Source of the DNA: Monarcha castaneiventris obscurior | Lineage: Eukaryota; Chordata; Aves; Passeriformes; Monarchidae | Assembly (NCBI GenBank): GCA_026261815.1 | Contig: JAMPIT010000885.1 | Location: forward strand, 62,001-126,000 | DNA length: 64,000 nucleotides | Reading direction: 5' to 3' | Shown: piece by piece, positions 11,200 to 23,719 of the stretch | Position numbering within the stretch: the stretch's first letter is position 1 | Layout of the letters: each line of letters opens with the position of its first letter | The notes under the pieces: model-generated | Databases searched by the model: none | What the model saw: the letters and a program-made list of their open reading frames with translations, nothing else | What the model was told of the DNA's origin: nothing | Program-made: the position numbers and the translations under genes

Positions 11200-12420
11200 T
11201 TCCTACACTGCGGAGAATAGCCGGGCTCCCTCAACTTCATTCACTGCCATCAGGAACTTACACGAACTCATGACACCACCCTGTCCAACCTTGTCTCCTA
11301 GGAGTCCCAGCTCTCCCAGCCTCCCCACTACAAAAGATTCACCAGCCCATTCAGAATCCTGCTGGTCCTGACCTGGTCTTTCACAGTCCCACTGCCCACA
11401 TCATTGTTGAGGATGTTGAACAGGGCTGGCCTCATGGAATCAGTTGGGGATTCTTCACCTACTTCCCTTGAGACTTGACTCCCTCTGCACTTTATGCCCC
11501 TGATCACCAGCCTCTGGCCACAGCCCCTCAGCCACTCGCAGTCCACTCACTGACCTCTCAGGAAACCCAGACTTACTCGGATGCTCTGGGAGTGTTGCAT
11601 GGAAAGGAGCCTCAAAGTCTTCAAAAAAGGGTGGAGTATAACCCCAGCCACAGCTCTCTTCTCATGCCCACGCCGAGTCACTGGGACAGAGCTCACACAG
11701 AGCTCAGACAAATACCATTTCCTCCAGGGAAATCCTCCAAGACAAGTGGCCACAGACCTGGGCACTCGACAAAACTCAACACACCAAAGACCTGGCTCAG
11801 CTCTCCAATTCTGCTGATCCCATCTACCCTCTCCTCCCTTGCACACCTGACACCAACATCCATGGAATCCATTCAGCTGAAAAAGACTCGACATTGAGTC
11901 CAACTGCAAACCAAGCTCTGTGGAGGACACCAAACCTAGAAATGTTTTATTTGTAGAACATCGAAATGTAAAATATCATCAACTCAAACCCTTCCCCAAC
12001 ACCTTCCAAGTCCACATTGAAACATATCCCCAAAGGCCACATCTGCACAGCTTCTAAATTCCTCCAGCAATGGCAATTACAATACTGTCCTGGGCAGCCA
12101 ATGACAGGACTTGACAACGCTATTCATGAAGTAATTTTCCCTAATAAAACTCAACCTCTGCTGGGGAAATGCCATTCCCAGTCCTCCTTTGGTTCAGTAA
12201 AAGGGAGACAAGACTAACATCAAAGGATTTCCATTCAGGTCGCTCTAGAGAGCAGAAGGCCAACCCTCTTTTTCTCAAACTTGAACATCCCCAGTCCTTT
12301 GAGCTGCTCCTCCTAATGTGTCTTGTTCTCCTTATACTTCACCAGTTTTCCTTTCCATGTGTAAGAGCCCAGCTCTTGGACCATACAGTGTGACCTTGCT
12401 GGGCCCAGGTAAAATGAGCA
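11200..12420 (-). repeat. CR1 LINE remnants (spacer 4)
   Basis: Antisense CR1 in several blocks: 'ttgaggatgttgaacagggctgg', 'ccctgatcaccagcctctgg', 'cacagcttctaaattcctccag', 'ctctagagagcagaaggcc' and 'cttgttctccttatacttcacc'. The same layout recurs in spacers 5-9, so insertion preceded duplication of the units. Confidence 0.6.
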
Positions 12421-12978
12421 CTAAGGAATGAACCAACACAAGACCGTGGTGAGCATGGGAGGCCTCCCTAAATCCCACGAATTTCTTTCTCATGTCCAAC
12501 AGGAAAGGAAAAGCATATAGACATGCCTGGAGACATGAAGCCAAGGTGGGGAGGGAGAGAACATGATGAAAGCTTCCACATCCCTCACCCTGACTACACC
12601 TGCAAATCCCAGAACATCCTGACAGAGCTGCGAGGGAATGGGGACGCTCTTCCCAAAACACAACCACAAACCCAAAAACATCAGGTCCACAGGCTGACCT
12701 CACTGATGACATCCCACTCTCCAAAGCTCCTGTCACGTCTCCTGCCCTCCCAGAAAAAACATCATCATCACCAAACTTTGCTCTCTATTCCTTGCACTTA
12801 AAAGCTGCCGCCAAGGTGACATGGACACTAATTTAAGAGCAGGACATGACAATACCGAATTTTGGGAAGGAAAACACTCTCCAGCTCATGACTAGCCAGG
12901 CTGGGCAGGCCAACAGCTGGTGCCTGCAAAATGCCCCAAGGCCATGGGACAAGACTGTCCCACCCCTCCACGACCAGC

Positions 12979-12985
12979 ATAAAAG
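12979..12985 (+). promoter_or_regulatory. FK5 TATA box
   Basis: ATAAAAG. The upstream GC box reads CCCACCCC. Exon 1 ends at 13055 (CAG|GTGAGC). Confidence 0.85.
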
Positions 12986-13265
12986 CCGGACCAGTGCCTC
13001 TCTCCCTCACACGCTTCTCCTCACACCTTCTCCTTTTGCTCCTGCCGACAACCAGGTGAGCTTCAAGCCCCTACCCCTCATGCTACTGCACCCCTTGACC
13101 CTCTCTGCCAGGATGCTCAGCCCCAGACTCAGCAGCCCACATGCCTCCCACAGTCTCTTAATATCCTGCACACTCCCTCGCTCTCCTGCATCGCCGCCCC
13201 AACCACCCCTTGCACTCTGCCCTGCCTCACCCCTCTCTCATCCAGGAACCCTCCACACCACACCC

Positions 13266-13592
13266 ATGGCCTGCTGCCGACCCTGCGGGTCCTGCGGACC
13301 CACCCCACTGGCCAACAGCTGCAACGAGCCCTGTGCCCTGCAATGCCAGGACTCCCACGTTGTCATCAACCCTTCCCCGGTGCTCATCACCATGCCAGGA
13401 CCCATCATGACCTCCTTCCCCCAGAACACCGCCGTCGGATCCACCTCCTCGGCTGCTGTCGGCAGTGAACTCAGTGCCCAGGGACAGCCCATCTCTGGGG
13501 GCTTTGGCTTCGGCCTTGGCTACGGCCTGGGCTACGGCTATGGGCTGGGAGGCCTGGGCTGCTATGGCAGAAGGGGCTGCTACACCTGCTAA
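13266..13592 (+). CDS. FK5 feather beta-keratin, MACCRPC class
   Basis: 108 residues; first member of the second head class. The head is [12 protein letters not shown], with Cys at 3, 4, 7, 10, 19, 23 and 27, followed by CALQ and DSHVV (His at 31). Core LITMPG; tail as in FK1; end RRGCYTC. It encodes the same protein as FK7. Intron 13056-13245; AATAAA at 13741. The extra head Cys and the Tyr-Asp-Leu to Cys-Arg-Pro change mean different cross-linking chemistry from the MACYDLC class (inference). Confidence 0.95.
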   Translation: MACCRPCGSCGPTPLANSCNEPCALQCQDSHVVINPSPVLITMPGPIMTSFPQNTAVGSTSSAAVGSELSAQGQPISGGFGFGLGYGLGYGYGLGGLGCYGRRGCYTC

Positions 13593-13740
13593 GGGCCCTC
13601 AGCACCATCCCTGACACCACCAGCTCGGGCCTCTGGCAACAGCTCCTGCAAGCAAAGCACCTCAGCTGATGGCTGCTGCACTTGCACCTCAGATCAGCTC
13701 TTTCCAAATTCTCTCCTCTCCCTCTCCATTCCTTTGTCTC

Positions 13741-13746
13741 AATAAA
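13741..13746 (+). terminator. FK5 polyadenylation signal
   Basis: AATAAA in TTTGTCTCAATAAAGTTCTG, the form shared by FK5-FK9. Confidence 0.8.
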
Positions 13747-14229
13747 GTTCTGTTGCATCAAAGCCTTACATGCCTCCTCTTCTTTTGGAATTCTGCCTCA
13801 CATCCTCAAACAGCACAGTGCCACAAATGAACAGGCCATTGGGGTAGATCGAAAAGAGCACAACACATATCTTAGGAAATATATCCCTAATAGTAACAAC
13901 CAAGACAGGCACTGGAAAAAGGGGAGAGGGGCGACCTTCCAGAACATGACCCAAGACCATGACTTGCTATACCAAAGGCTTTGACACATCAATGCTCTCC
14001 TGTTCATCAATGGTTCTGCTTAAATAGCTCCATGCCAGCACACACTTGACAGAATCTCTTCCCAGCAGCAATCTCAAGCCCCTCCAGCAAAGAAGGAAAT
14101 TATATCATCCACTTAGGCAGGAACTCTGGAGCGCGAGTTCCTCCATGCCCTCTGCTCAAGCAGGCTCAGCAAGAGCAGGATTTCCAGAACCATGGACTGT
14201 TCAGGTTTGGATCTCCCAGGACAGACACC

Positions 14230-15640
14230 TTTTTGGAATCTTCGCGGCCCTGAACTGGTCTTGTTTCAACAAGCCCATGGGCTTCTTCCAAGAATTTTAT
14301 GAAAACTCTCTTTAACACTGGTGACGCCATCTTATGTAAGGGTTGATTGAGACCTTGTGGACCCTTTGTTTTCCACCAGTACCACAGCACCCTGCTCAGC
14401 AAAGCTGCTACCCAGTCTCTCAGCCCATGGCATGACCTGGAGCCCTGTGCTGTTCCTGATCAGATGCAGAACTTCACATTTCCTCCTCCTGAACTTCAGG
14501 AGATTCCTTTATCCCTCAGTCTCCAGGTCCCTCTGACTTGTGGCACAACCATCCATTGGCTCAGCCACTCCATCATCTGCCAACTCTCTGAGGGGCCAAC
14601 AGTCCCACTGCCCATGTCATTGGTGAGGATGTTGAACAGGGCTGGCCTCATGGAATCAGTTGGGGATTCTTCACCTACTTCCCTTGAGACTTGACTCCCT
14701 CTGGACTTTATGCCCCTGATCACCAGCCTCTGGCCACAGCACCTCAGCCACTCACAGGCCACTCACTGACCTCTCAGGAAACTCAGACTTACTCGGATGC
14801 TCTGGGAGCGTGGCATGGAAAGGAGCCTCAAGGTCATCACAAAAGGGTGGATTATAACGCCAGCCACAGCTCTCTTCTCATGCCCACGCCGAGTCACTGG
14901 GACAGAGCTGACACAGAGCTCAGACAGCCACCATTTCCTCCACGGAAATCATCCAAGACAAGTGGCCTCAGACCTGGGCACTTGACACAACTCCACACAC
15001 CAAAGACCTGGCTCAGCTCTCCCCTTCTGCTGATCCCATCTACCCTCTCCTCCCTTGCACAGCTGACACCAACATCCATGGAATACGTTCAGCTGAAAAA
15101 GATTCTTGACATTGAGTCCAACTGCAAACCAAGCTCTGTGGAGGTCACAAACCCTCGAAATGTTTGATTTGTAGAAGACCTAAATGTAAAATATCATCAA
15201 CTCAAACCCTTCCCCAACACCTTCCAAGTCCACATTGAAACATATCCCCAAAGGCCACATATGCACAGCTTCTAAATTCCTCCAGCAATGGCGATTGCAC
15301 TACTGTCCTGGGCAGCCAGTGACAAGGCTTGAAAACGCTATTCATGAAGTAATTTTCCCGAAGAAAAACACAACCTCTGCCGAGGAAACTCCATTCCCAC
15401 TCCTCCTATGGTTCAGTAAAAGGGAGACAAGACTAACATGAAAGGATTTCCATTCAGGAACCTCTAGAGAGCAGAAGGCCAGCCCTCTATTACTCAAAAT
15501 TGAACATCCCCAGTCCCTTCAGCAGCTCCTCCTCCTCATGTGTCTTGTTCTCCTTATCCTTCACCAGTTTTCATTTCCACGTGTAAGGGCCCAGCTCTGG
15601 GACCCCACAGTGGGACCTTGCTGGGCCCAGGTAAGCTGAG
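14230..15640 (-). repeat. CR1 LINE remnants (spacer 5)
   Basis: Fuller version of the same antisense CR1 blocks, including 'accctgctcagcaaagctgctaccc', 'gatgcagaacttcacatttcc', 'ggtccctctgacttgtggca' and 'gtcattggtgaggatgttgaac'. These are the inverse of the CR1 3' region. No intact CR1 reading frame. Confidence 0.65.
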
Positions 15641-16196
15641 CACGAGGGATGAACCAGCACAAGACCGTGGGGAGCATGGGAGGCCTCCCTAAATCCCAGG
15701 AATTTCTTTCTCATGGCCAACAGGAAAGGAAAACCATATAGACATGCCTGGAGACATGAAGCCAAGGTGGGGAGGGAGAGACCATGATGAAAGGTTGCAG
15801 ATTTCTCACCCTGACTATACCTGCAAATCCCAGACCATCCTGACAGGGCTGTGAGGGAATGGGGATGCTCTTCCCAACACAACCACAAACCCAAAAACAT
15901 CATGTCCACAGGCTGACCTCACTGATGACATCCCACTCTCCAAAGCTCCTGTCACGTCTCCAGCCCTCCCGGAAAAACATGATCAACTCCAAACTTTGCT
16001 CTTTATGACTTGCATTTCAAAGCTGCCGCCAAGGTGACATGGACAGAGATTTAAGAGCAGGACATGACAGTACCGAATTTTGGGAAGGAAAACACTCTCC
16101 AGCTCATGACTCACCTGAATGGGCAGGCCCACACCTGGTGCCTGCAAAATGCCCCAAGGCCATGGGACAAGGCTGTCCCGCCCCTCCACGACCAGC

Positions 16197-16203
16197 ATAA
16201 AAG
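16197..16203 (+). promoter_or_regulatory. FK6 TATA box
   Basis: ATAAAAG with an intact upstream GC box CCCGCCCC. Exon 1 ends at 16273 (CAG|GTGAGC). Confidence 0.85.
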
Positions 16204-16485
16204 CCGGCCCAGTGCCTCTCTCCCTCACACGCTTCTCCTCACACCTTCTCCTTCTGCTCTTGCCGACAACCAGGTGAGCCTCAAGCCCCTCATGCTGCTG
16301 CACTCCGTGGACCCTCAATGCCAGAATGCTCAGCCCCAGCCTCAGCCTCAGTAGCCCTCACGCCACCCACAGCTCCAAAACATCCCCCACACTCCCTCAC
16401 CCTCCTGCATCACTGCCCCTCGCACTCCCATGTCCCTGCCCTTCCTCACACCCCTCTCTCTTCCAGGAACCCTCCACACCACACT

Positions 16486-16812
16486 ATGGCCTGCTGCCGA
16501 CCCTGCGGATCCTGCGGACCCACCCCGCTGGCCAACAGCTGCAACGAGCCCTGTGCCCTGCAATGCCAGGACTCCCACGTTGTCATCAACCCTTCCCCGG
16601 TGCTCATCACCATGCCAGGACCCATCATGACCTCCTTCCCCCAGAACACCGCCGTCGGATCCACCTCCTCGGCTGCTGTCGGCAGTGAACTCAGTGCCCA
16701 GGGACAGCCCATCTCTGGGGGATTTGGCTTTGGCCTTGGCTATGGCCTGGGCTATGGCTATGGGCTGGGAGGCCTGGGCTGCTATGGCAGAAGGGGCGGC
16801 TACATCTGCTAA
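16486..16812 (+). CDS. FK6 feather beta-keratin, MACCRPC class
   Basis: 108 residues, identical to FK5 through the head, DSHVV core and tail, but ending RRGGYIC (the C-terminus of FK1) instead of RRGCYTC. The leader before the ATG has lost two bases (CACACTATGG against CACACCCATGG), which puts A at -3. Intron 16274-16466; AATAAA at 16961. Intact; the swapped C-terminus fits exchange between array members. Confidence 0.95.
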   Translation: MACCRPCGSCGPTPLANSCNEPCALQCQDSHVVINPSPVLITMPGPIMTSFPQNTAVGSTSSAAVGSELSAQGQPISGGFGFGLGYGLGYGYGLGGLGCYGRRGGYIC

Positions 16813-16960
16813 GGTCCCCCAGCACCATCCCTGACACCACCAGCTCAGGGCTCTGGCAACAGCTCCTGCAAGCAAAGCACATCAGCTGATGGCTGCTGCA
16901 CTTGCACCTCAGACCAGCTCTTTCTGAATTCTCTCCTCTCTCTCTCCATTCCTTTGTCTC

Positions 16961-16966
16961 AATAAA
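16961..16966 (+). terminator. FK6 polyadenylation signal
   Basis: AATAAA in GTCTCAATAAAGTTC, 148 bases after the stop codon. Confidence 0.8.
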
Positions 16967-17529
16967 GTTCTGTTGCATCAAACCTTGCATGCTTCCTCTT
17001 CTTTTGGAATTTTTCCTCACATCCTCACCCAGCACAGTGATGGAAATGAACAGGCCATTGGAGTACATGGAAAAGAGCACAACACATTTCTTAGGAAATA
17101 TATTCCTAATAATAACAACCAAGACAGGCACGGGAAACAGGGGAGAGGGGCGACCATCCAGAACATGGCCCAAGACCATGACTTGCTATACCAAAGGCTT
17201 TCACACATCAATGTTCTTCTGCTCATCAATGGTTCTGGTTAAATCGCTCCATGCCAGCACACACTTGACAGAATCTCTTCCCAGCAGCAATCTCAAGCCC
17301 TTCCAGCAAAGAGCGGAATTATATCATCCACTTAGGCAAGAACTCTGGAGTGTGAGTGCCTCCATCCTCTCTGCTCAAGCAGGCCCAGCAAGAGCACGAT
17401 TTCCAGAAAGAGGGAGTCATCAGGTTTGGATCTCCCAGGACAGACACCTCTTCCCCTCTGGGACCACCATTGAAAAATTCTTCCATTCTTCACCCAGGGA
17501 ATTCCACCTGTTCTCCCTTGAGCCCTTGT

Positions 17530-18730
17530 GCTCTTGTCTGTCCTGGTTGCCCTGCTGAGAACAGCTGGGCTCCTTCACTGCATTCTCTGCCATCAGGGAT
17601 TTGCACACACTGATGACACCCCCATCCATTCTCATCTCCTGGAATTCCCTGCCTTCTCAGCAACTCCTCTAGGAAAGATTCTCCAGCCCTTTTAGAATCT
17701 TGGTGGCCCTGAATGCTCTTGTTTCAATAAGTCCATGGGCTTCTTCCAAGAATTTTCTGAAAACTCTCTTTAACACTGGTGACACCATCTTAAGTAAGGG
17801 TTGATCGAGACCTTGTGGTCCCTTTGTTCTCCACCAGCACCACAGGGTCCTGCTCAGCAAAGCTGCTACCCAGTCTCTCAGCCCACGGCATCACCTGGAG
17901 CCCTGTGCTATTCCTGCCCAGATGCAGAACTTCACATTTCCTCCTCCTGAACTTCAGGAGATTCCTTTAACCCTCAGTCTCCAGGTCCCTCTGACTCGTG
18001 GCACAACCATCCATTGCCTCAGCCACTTCATCATCTGCCAACTCTCTGAGGGGCCAACAGTCCCACTGCCCATGTCATTGGTGAGGCTGTTGAACAGGGT
18101 TGGCCTCATGGAATCAGTTGGGGATTCTTCACCTACTTCCCTAGAGGTTGACTCCCTCTGCACTTTATGCCCCTGATCACCAGCCTCTGGCCACAGCCCC
18201 TCAGCCACTCGCAGGCCACTCATTTACCTCTCAGGAAACCCAGACTTGCTTGGATGCTCTGGGAGTGTTGCATGGAAAGGAGCCTCAAAGTCTTCACAAA
18301 AGGGTGGAGTATAACGCCAGCATCGCAGAATCACCAGGTTGGAAGAGACCTCTAAGATCATCGAGTCCACCCTATGCCCTAACACCTCAAGTAAACTATG
18401 GCAGCAAGTGGCACACCCAATCTATTTTTAAACACAGCCACGAATGGTGATTCCACCACCTCCCCAGGCAGACAATTCCAGTACTTCACCACTCTTTCCT
18501 TGAAAAATATCTTCCTAATATCCAACCTTTATTTCCCTTGGAACGGCTTAAGACTGGGTCCTCTCGTTCTATCAGTTGATGTCTGCAGAACGAGATCAAT
18601 CCCCACCTGACTACAACCACCTTTCAGGAAGAGCCACAGCTTCCTCATGTGTCTTGTTCTTATCCTTCACCAGTTTTCCTTTCCATGTGGAAGAGCCCAG
18701 CTCTGGGACTCCACAGTGGGACCTTGCTGG
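17530..18730 (-). repeat. CR1 LINE remnants (spacer 6)
   Basis: The shared spacer CR1 blocks, with a better preserved CR1 3' end at about 18321-18625: 'cagaatcaccaggttggaa', 'atcatcgagtccac', 'ggtgattccaccacctcccc' and 'ttcctaatatccaaccttta'. Homologous pieces sit at the same place in spacers 7 and 8. Confidence 0.7.
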
Positions 18731-19305
18731 GCCCAGGCAAGCTGAGCACTAAGGAATGAACCAACACAAGACTGTGGTGAGCATGGGAGGCCTCCCTAAA
18801 TCCCAGGAATTTCTTTCTCATGGCCAACAGGAAAGGAAAACCATATACACACGCCTGGAGACATGGAGCCAAGGTGGGGAGGGAGAGAACATGATGAAAG
18901 CTTCCAGATCTCTCACCCTGACTACACCTGCAAATCCCAGACCATCCTGACAGAGCTGTGAGGGAATGGGGATGCTCTTCCCAAAACACAACCACAAACC
19001 CAAAAATATCATGTCCACAGGCTGACCTCACTGATGACATCCCACTGTCCAAAGCTCCTGTCACGTCTCCAGCCCTCCCTGAAAAAACATCATCATCACC
19101 AAATTTGCTCTTTATTACTTGCATTTAAAAGCTGCCGCCAAAGTGACATGGACACAGCTTTAAGAGCAGGACATGACACTACCGAATTGTGGGAAGGAAA
19201 ACACTCTCCAGCTCATGACTCGCCAGGCTGGGCAGGCCAACAGCTGGTGCCTGCAAAATGCCCCAAGGCCATGGGAAAAGGCTGTCCCACCCGTCCCCAA
19301 CCAGC

Positions 19306-19312
19306 ATAAAAG
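19306..19312 (+). promoter_or_regulatory. FK7 TATA box
   Basis: ATAAAAG. The GC-box position reads CCCACCCGTCC. Exon 1 ends at 19382 (CAG|GTGAGT). Confidence 0.85.
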
Positions 19313-19590
19313 CCGGCCCAGTGCCTCTCTCCCTCACACACTTCTCCTCACACCTTCTCCTTCTGCTCCTGCCAACAACCAGGTGAGTCTCAACCCCTAC
19401 CCCTCATGCTACTGCACCCCTTGACCCTCTCTGCCAGAATGCTCAGCCCCAGCCTCAGCAGCCCTCACGCCTCCCACAGCCTCTCAACATCCTCCACACT
19501 CACTCCCCCTCCTGCATCACTGCCCCAACCACCCCTTGCACCCTACCCTGCCTATTTGCTCTCTCTTCCAGGAACCCTCCACACCACACC

Positions 19591-19917
19591 ATGGCCTGCT
19601 GCCGACCCTGCGGATCCTGCGGACCCACCCCGCTGGCCAACAGCTGCAACGAGCCCTGTGCCCTGCAATGCCAGGACTCCCACGTTGTCATCAACCCTTC
19701 CCCGGTGCTCATCACCATGCCAGGACCCATCATGACCTCCTTCCCCCAGAACACCGCCGTCGGATCCACCTCCTCGGCTGCTGTCGGCAGTGAACTCAGT
19801 GCCCAGGGACAGCCCATCTCTGGGGGCTTTGGCTTCGGCCTTGGCTATGGCCTGGGCTATGGCTACGGGCTGGGAGGCCTGGGCTGCTATGGCAGAAGGG
19901 GCTGCTACACCTGCTAA
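19591..19917 (+). CDS. FK7 feather beta-keratin, MACCRPC class
   Basis: 108 residues, same predicted protein as FK5 ([10 protein letters not shown] head, [18 protein letters not shown] end). The context before the start is CACACCATGG, with A at -3 and G at +4, stronger than in the MACYDLC copies. Intron 19383-19571; AATAAA at 20066. Two identical proteins 6.3 kb apart within an array that also holds variants points to recent duplication or conversion. Confidence 0.95.
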   Translation: MACCRPCGSCGPTPLANSCNEPCALQCQDSHVVINPSPVLITMPGPIMTSFPQNTAVGSTSSAAVGSELSAQGQPISGGFGFGLGYGLGYGYGLGGLGCYGRRGCYTC

Positions 19918-20065
19918 GGGCCCTCAGCACCATCCCTGACACCACCCTCTTGGGACTCTGACAAGACCTCCTGCAAGCAAAGCACCTCAGCTGATGGTTG
20001 CTGCACTTGCACCTCAGACCAGCTCTTTCCAAATTCTCTCCCTTCTCTCTCCATTCCTTTGTCTC

Positions 20066-20071
20066 AATAAA
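20066..20071 (+). terminator. FK7 polyadenylation signal
   Basis: AATAAA in GTCTCAATAAAGTTCTG, 148 bases after the stop codon. Confidence 0.8.
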
Positions 20072-20669
20072 GTTCTGTTGCATCAAAGCCTTACATGCCT
20101 CCTCTTCTTTTGGAATTCTGCCTCACATCCTCACCCAGCACAGTGTTGGAAATGAACAGGCCATTGGGGTAGGTGGAAAAGAGCACAGCACATTTCTTAA
20201 GAAATATATTCCTAATAGTAACAACCAAGACTTGCACAGGAAACAGGAAACAGTGGCGACCTTCCAGAACATGACCCAAGACCATGACTTGCTCTCCTCA
20301 TACCAATCATATTCACGTCATACACATCAATGCTCTCCTGCTCATCAATGGTTCTGGTTAAATCGCTCCATGCCAGCACACACTTGACAGAATCTCTTCC
20401 CAGCAGCAATCTCAAGCCCTTCCAGCAAAGAGCAGAATTATATCATCCACTTAGGCAGGAACTCTGGAGCGTGAGTGCCTCCACGCCCTCTGCTCAAGCA
20501 GGCCCAGCAAGAGCAGGATTTCCAGAACCATGGACTGTTCACGTTTGGATCTCCCAGGACAGACACCTCTTCCCCTCTGGGAACACCACAGAAAAATTCT
20601 TGCATCCTTTGCCCAGGGAATTCCACCTCGGTTCCATTGAGCCCTTGCACTCTTGTCCTTGACGCTTGC

Positions 20670-21900
20670 ACTGCTGAGAACAGCTGGGCTCCTTCACTGC
20701 ATTCTCTGCCATCAGGGATTTGCACACACTGATGACACCCCCATCCATCCTCATCTCCTGGGATTCCCAGCTTCCTCAGAATCCCCTCTAGGAAAGATTC
20801 TCCAGCTTATTTAGAAACATTGTGGCCCTGAACTGGTCTTGTTTCAATAAGTCCATGGGCTTCTTCCAAGAATTTTCTGAAAACTCTCTTTAACACTGGT
20901 GACGCCATCTTAAGTAAGGGTTGATCGAGACCTTGTGGTCCCTTTGTTTTCCACCAGCACCACAGGGTCCTGCTCAGCAAAGCTGCTACCCTGTCTCTCA
21001 GCCCACGGCATGACCTGGAGCCCTGTGCTATTCCCGCCCAGATGCAGAACTTCACATTTCCTCCTCCTGAACTTCAGGAGATTCATTTAACCCTCACCCT
21101 CCAGGTCCCTCTGACTTATGGCACAACAATCCATTGCCTCAGCCACTCCATCATCTGCCAACTCTCTGAGGGGCCAACAGTCCCACTGCCCATGTCATTG
21201 GTGAGGCTGTTGAACAGGGTTGGCCTCATGGAATCACTTGGGGATTCTTCACCTACTTCCCTTGAGACTTGACTCCCTCTGGACTTTATGCCACTGATCA
21301 CCAGCCTCTGGCCACAGCCCCTCAGCCACTCACAGGCCACTCACTGCCCTCTCAGGAAACCCAGACTTACTCGGATGCTCTGGGAGTTCTGCATGAAAAG
21401 GAGCCTCAAAGGCTTCACAAAAGGGTGGAGAATAACACCAGCCACAGCCTCACCACGTGGAAGAGCTCACACTGCAAACCAAGCTTGGAAGACACCACTA
21501 AGATCATCGAGTCCACCCCATGCCCTAAAACCTCACACATAAACCATGGCAGCAAGTGGCACATCCAATCTATTTTTAAACACATCCAGGGATGGTGAAT
21601 CCACCACCTCCCCAGGCAGACAATTCCAGTACTTCACCACTCTTTCCTTGAAAAATTCTTCCTAATATCCAACCTTTATTTCCCTTGGTGCAGTAAAACG
21701 GAGACAAGACTAACACCGATTTCTATCAGGTCGCTCTAGAGAGCAGAAGGCCAACCCCTCCACCTGACTACCCCACTCCTTTCAGGAAGAGCCACAGCTT
21801 CCTCATGTGTCTTGCTCTCCTTATCCTTCACCAGTTTTCCTTTCCATGTGGAAGAGCCCAGCTCTGGGACCCCACAGTGTGACCTTGCTGGGCCCAGGTA
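20670..21900 (-). repeat. CR1 LINE remnants (spacer 7)
   Basis: Same antisense CR1 series as spacer 6, with the CR1 3'-end piece at about 21480-21700 shortened. Approximate limits. Confidence 0.65.
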
Positions 21901-22466
21901 AGAGGAGCACGAGGGATGAACCAACACAAGACTGTGGGGAGCATGGGAGGCCTCCCTTAATCCCACGAATTTCTTTCTCATGGCCAACAGGAAAGGAAAA
22001 CCATATAGAAACGCCTGGAGACATGAAGCCAAGGTGGGGAGGGAGAGAACATGATGAAAGCTTCCAGATCTCTCACCCTGACTGCACTTGCAAATCCCAG
22101 ACCATCCTGACAGAGCTGTGAGGGAATGGGGATGCTCTTCCCAAAACACAACCACAAACCCAAAAACATCACGGCCACAGGCTGACCTCACTGATGACAT
22201 CCCACTCTCCAAAGCTCCTGTCACGTCTCCTGCCCTCCCAGGAAAAACATCATCATCACCAAACTTTGCTCTCTATTCCTTGCACTTAAAAGCTGCCGCC
22301 AAAGTGACATGGACACAGATTTAAGAGCAGGACATGACACTACCGAGTTGTGGGAAGGAAAACACTCTCCAGCTCATGACTCGCCAGGCCGGGCAGGCCA
22401 ACAGCTGGTGCCTGCAAAATGCCCCAAGGCCATGGGAAAAGGCTGTCCCGCCCCTCCACAACCAGC

Positions 22467-22473
22467 ATAAAAG
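22467..22473 (+). promoter_or_regulatory. FK8 TATA box
   Basis: ATAAAAG with GC box CCCGCCCC upstream. Exon 1 ends at 22543 (CAG|GTGAGT). Confidence 0.85.
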
Positions 22474-22756
22474 CCGGCCCAGTGCCTCTCTCCCTCACAC
22501 GCTTCTCCTCACTCCTTCTCCTTCTGCTCCTGCCGACAACCAGGTGAGTCTCAAGCCCCTACCCCTCATCCTGCTGCACTCCATGGACCCTCAATGCCAG
22601 AATGCTCAGCCCCAGCCTCAGCAGCCCTCACGCCTCCCCACAGACCCACAACATCCTACACACTCCCTCACCCTCCTGCATCACTGCCCCTTGCAACCCC
22701 AGGCCCCTGCCCTGCCTCACACCCCTCTATCCTCCAGGAACCCTCCACACCACACC

Positions 22757-23083
22757 ATGGCCTGCTGCCGACCCTGCGGATCCTGCGGACCCACCCCGCT
22801 GGCCAACAGCTGCAACGAGCCCTGTGCCCTGCAATGCCAGGACTCCCACGTTGTCATCAACCCTTCCCCGGTGCTCATCACCATGCCAGGACCCATCATG
22901 ACCTCCTTCCCCCAGAACACCGCCGTCGGATCCACCTCCTCGGCTGCTGTCGGCAGTGAACTCAGTGCCCAGGGACAGCCCATCTCTGGGGGCTTTGGCT
23001 TCGGCCTTGGCTATGGGCTGGGCTGTGGCTATGGGCTGGGAGGCCTGGGCTGCTATGGCAGAAGGGGCTGCTACATCTGCTAA
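22757..23083 (+). CDS. FK8 feather beta-keratin with Cys in the glycine tail
   Basis: 108 residues, MACCRPC class (DSHVV, LITMPG). One Tyr of the tail repeat is replaced by Cys ([12 protein letters not shown], residue 90), and the end is RRGCYIC, a hybrid of the GCYTC and GGYIC forms. With Cys 90, 99, 105 and 108 it has the most cysteine-rich tail here. Intron 22544-22737; AATAAA at 23232. Intact frame, good start context CACACCATGG. Confidence 0.95.
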   Translation: MACCRPCGSCGPTPLANSCNEPCALQCQDSHVVINPSPVLITMPGPIMTSFPQNTAVGSTSSAAVGSELSAQGQPISGGFGFGLGYGLGCGYGLGGLGCYGRRGCYIC

Positions 23084-23231
23084 GGGCCCTCAGCACCATC
23101 CCTGACACCACCAGCTCGGGGCTCTGCCAACAGCTCCTGCAAGCAAAGCACATAAGCTGATGGTTGCTGGATTTGCACCTCAGACCAGCTCTTTCCAAAT
23201 TCTCTCCTCTCCCTCTCCATTCCTTCGTCTC

Positions 23232-23237
23232 AATAAA
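23232..23237 (+). terminator. FK8 polyadenylation signal
   Basis: AATAAA in CGTCTCAATAAAGTTCTG. Confidence 0.8.
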
Positions 23238-23719
23238 GTTCTGTTGCATCAAAGCCTTACATGCCTCCTCTTCTTTTGGAATTCTGCCTCACATCCTCAC
23301 CCAGCACAGTGCCACAAATGAACAGGCCATTGGGGTAGGTGGAAAAGAGCACAACACATATCTTAGGAAATATATCCCTAATAGTAACAACCAAGACAGG
23401 CACTGGAAAAAGGGGAGAGGGGCGACCTTCCAGAACATGACCCAAGACCATGACTTGCTATACCAAAGGCTTTGACACATCAGTGCTCTCCTGCTCATCA
23501 ATGGTTCTGGTTAAATCGCTCCATGCCAGCACACACTTGACAGAATCTCTTCCCAGCAGCAATCTCAAGCCCTTCCAGCAAAGAAGGAAATTATATCATC
23601 CACTTAGGCAGGAACTCTGGAGCGCGAGTTCCTCCACGCCCTCTGCTCAAGCAGGTTCAGCAAGAGCAGGATTTCCAGAACCATGGACTGTTCACGTTTG
23701 GATCTCCCAGGACAGACAC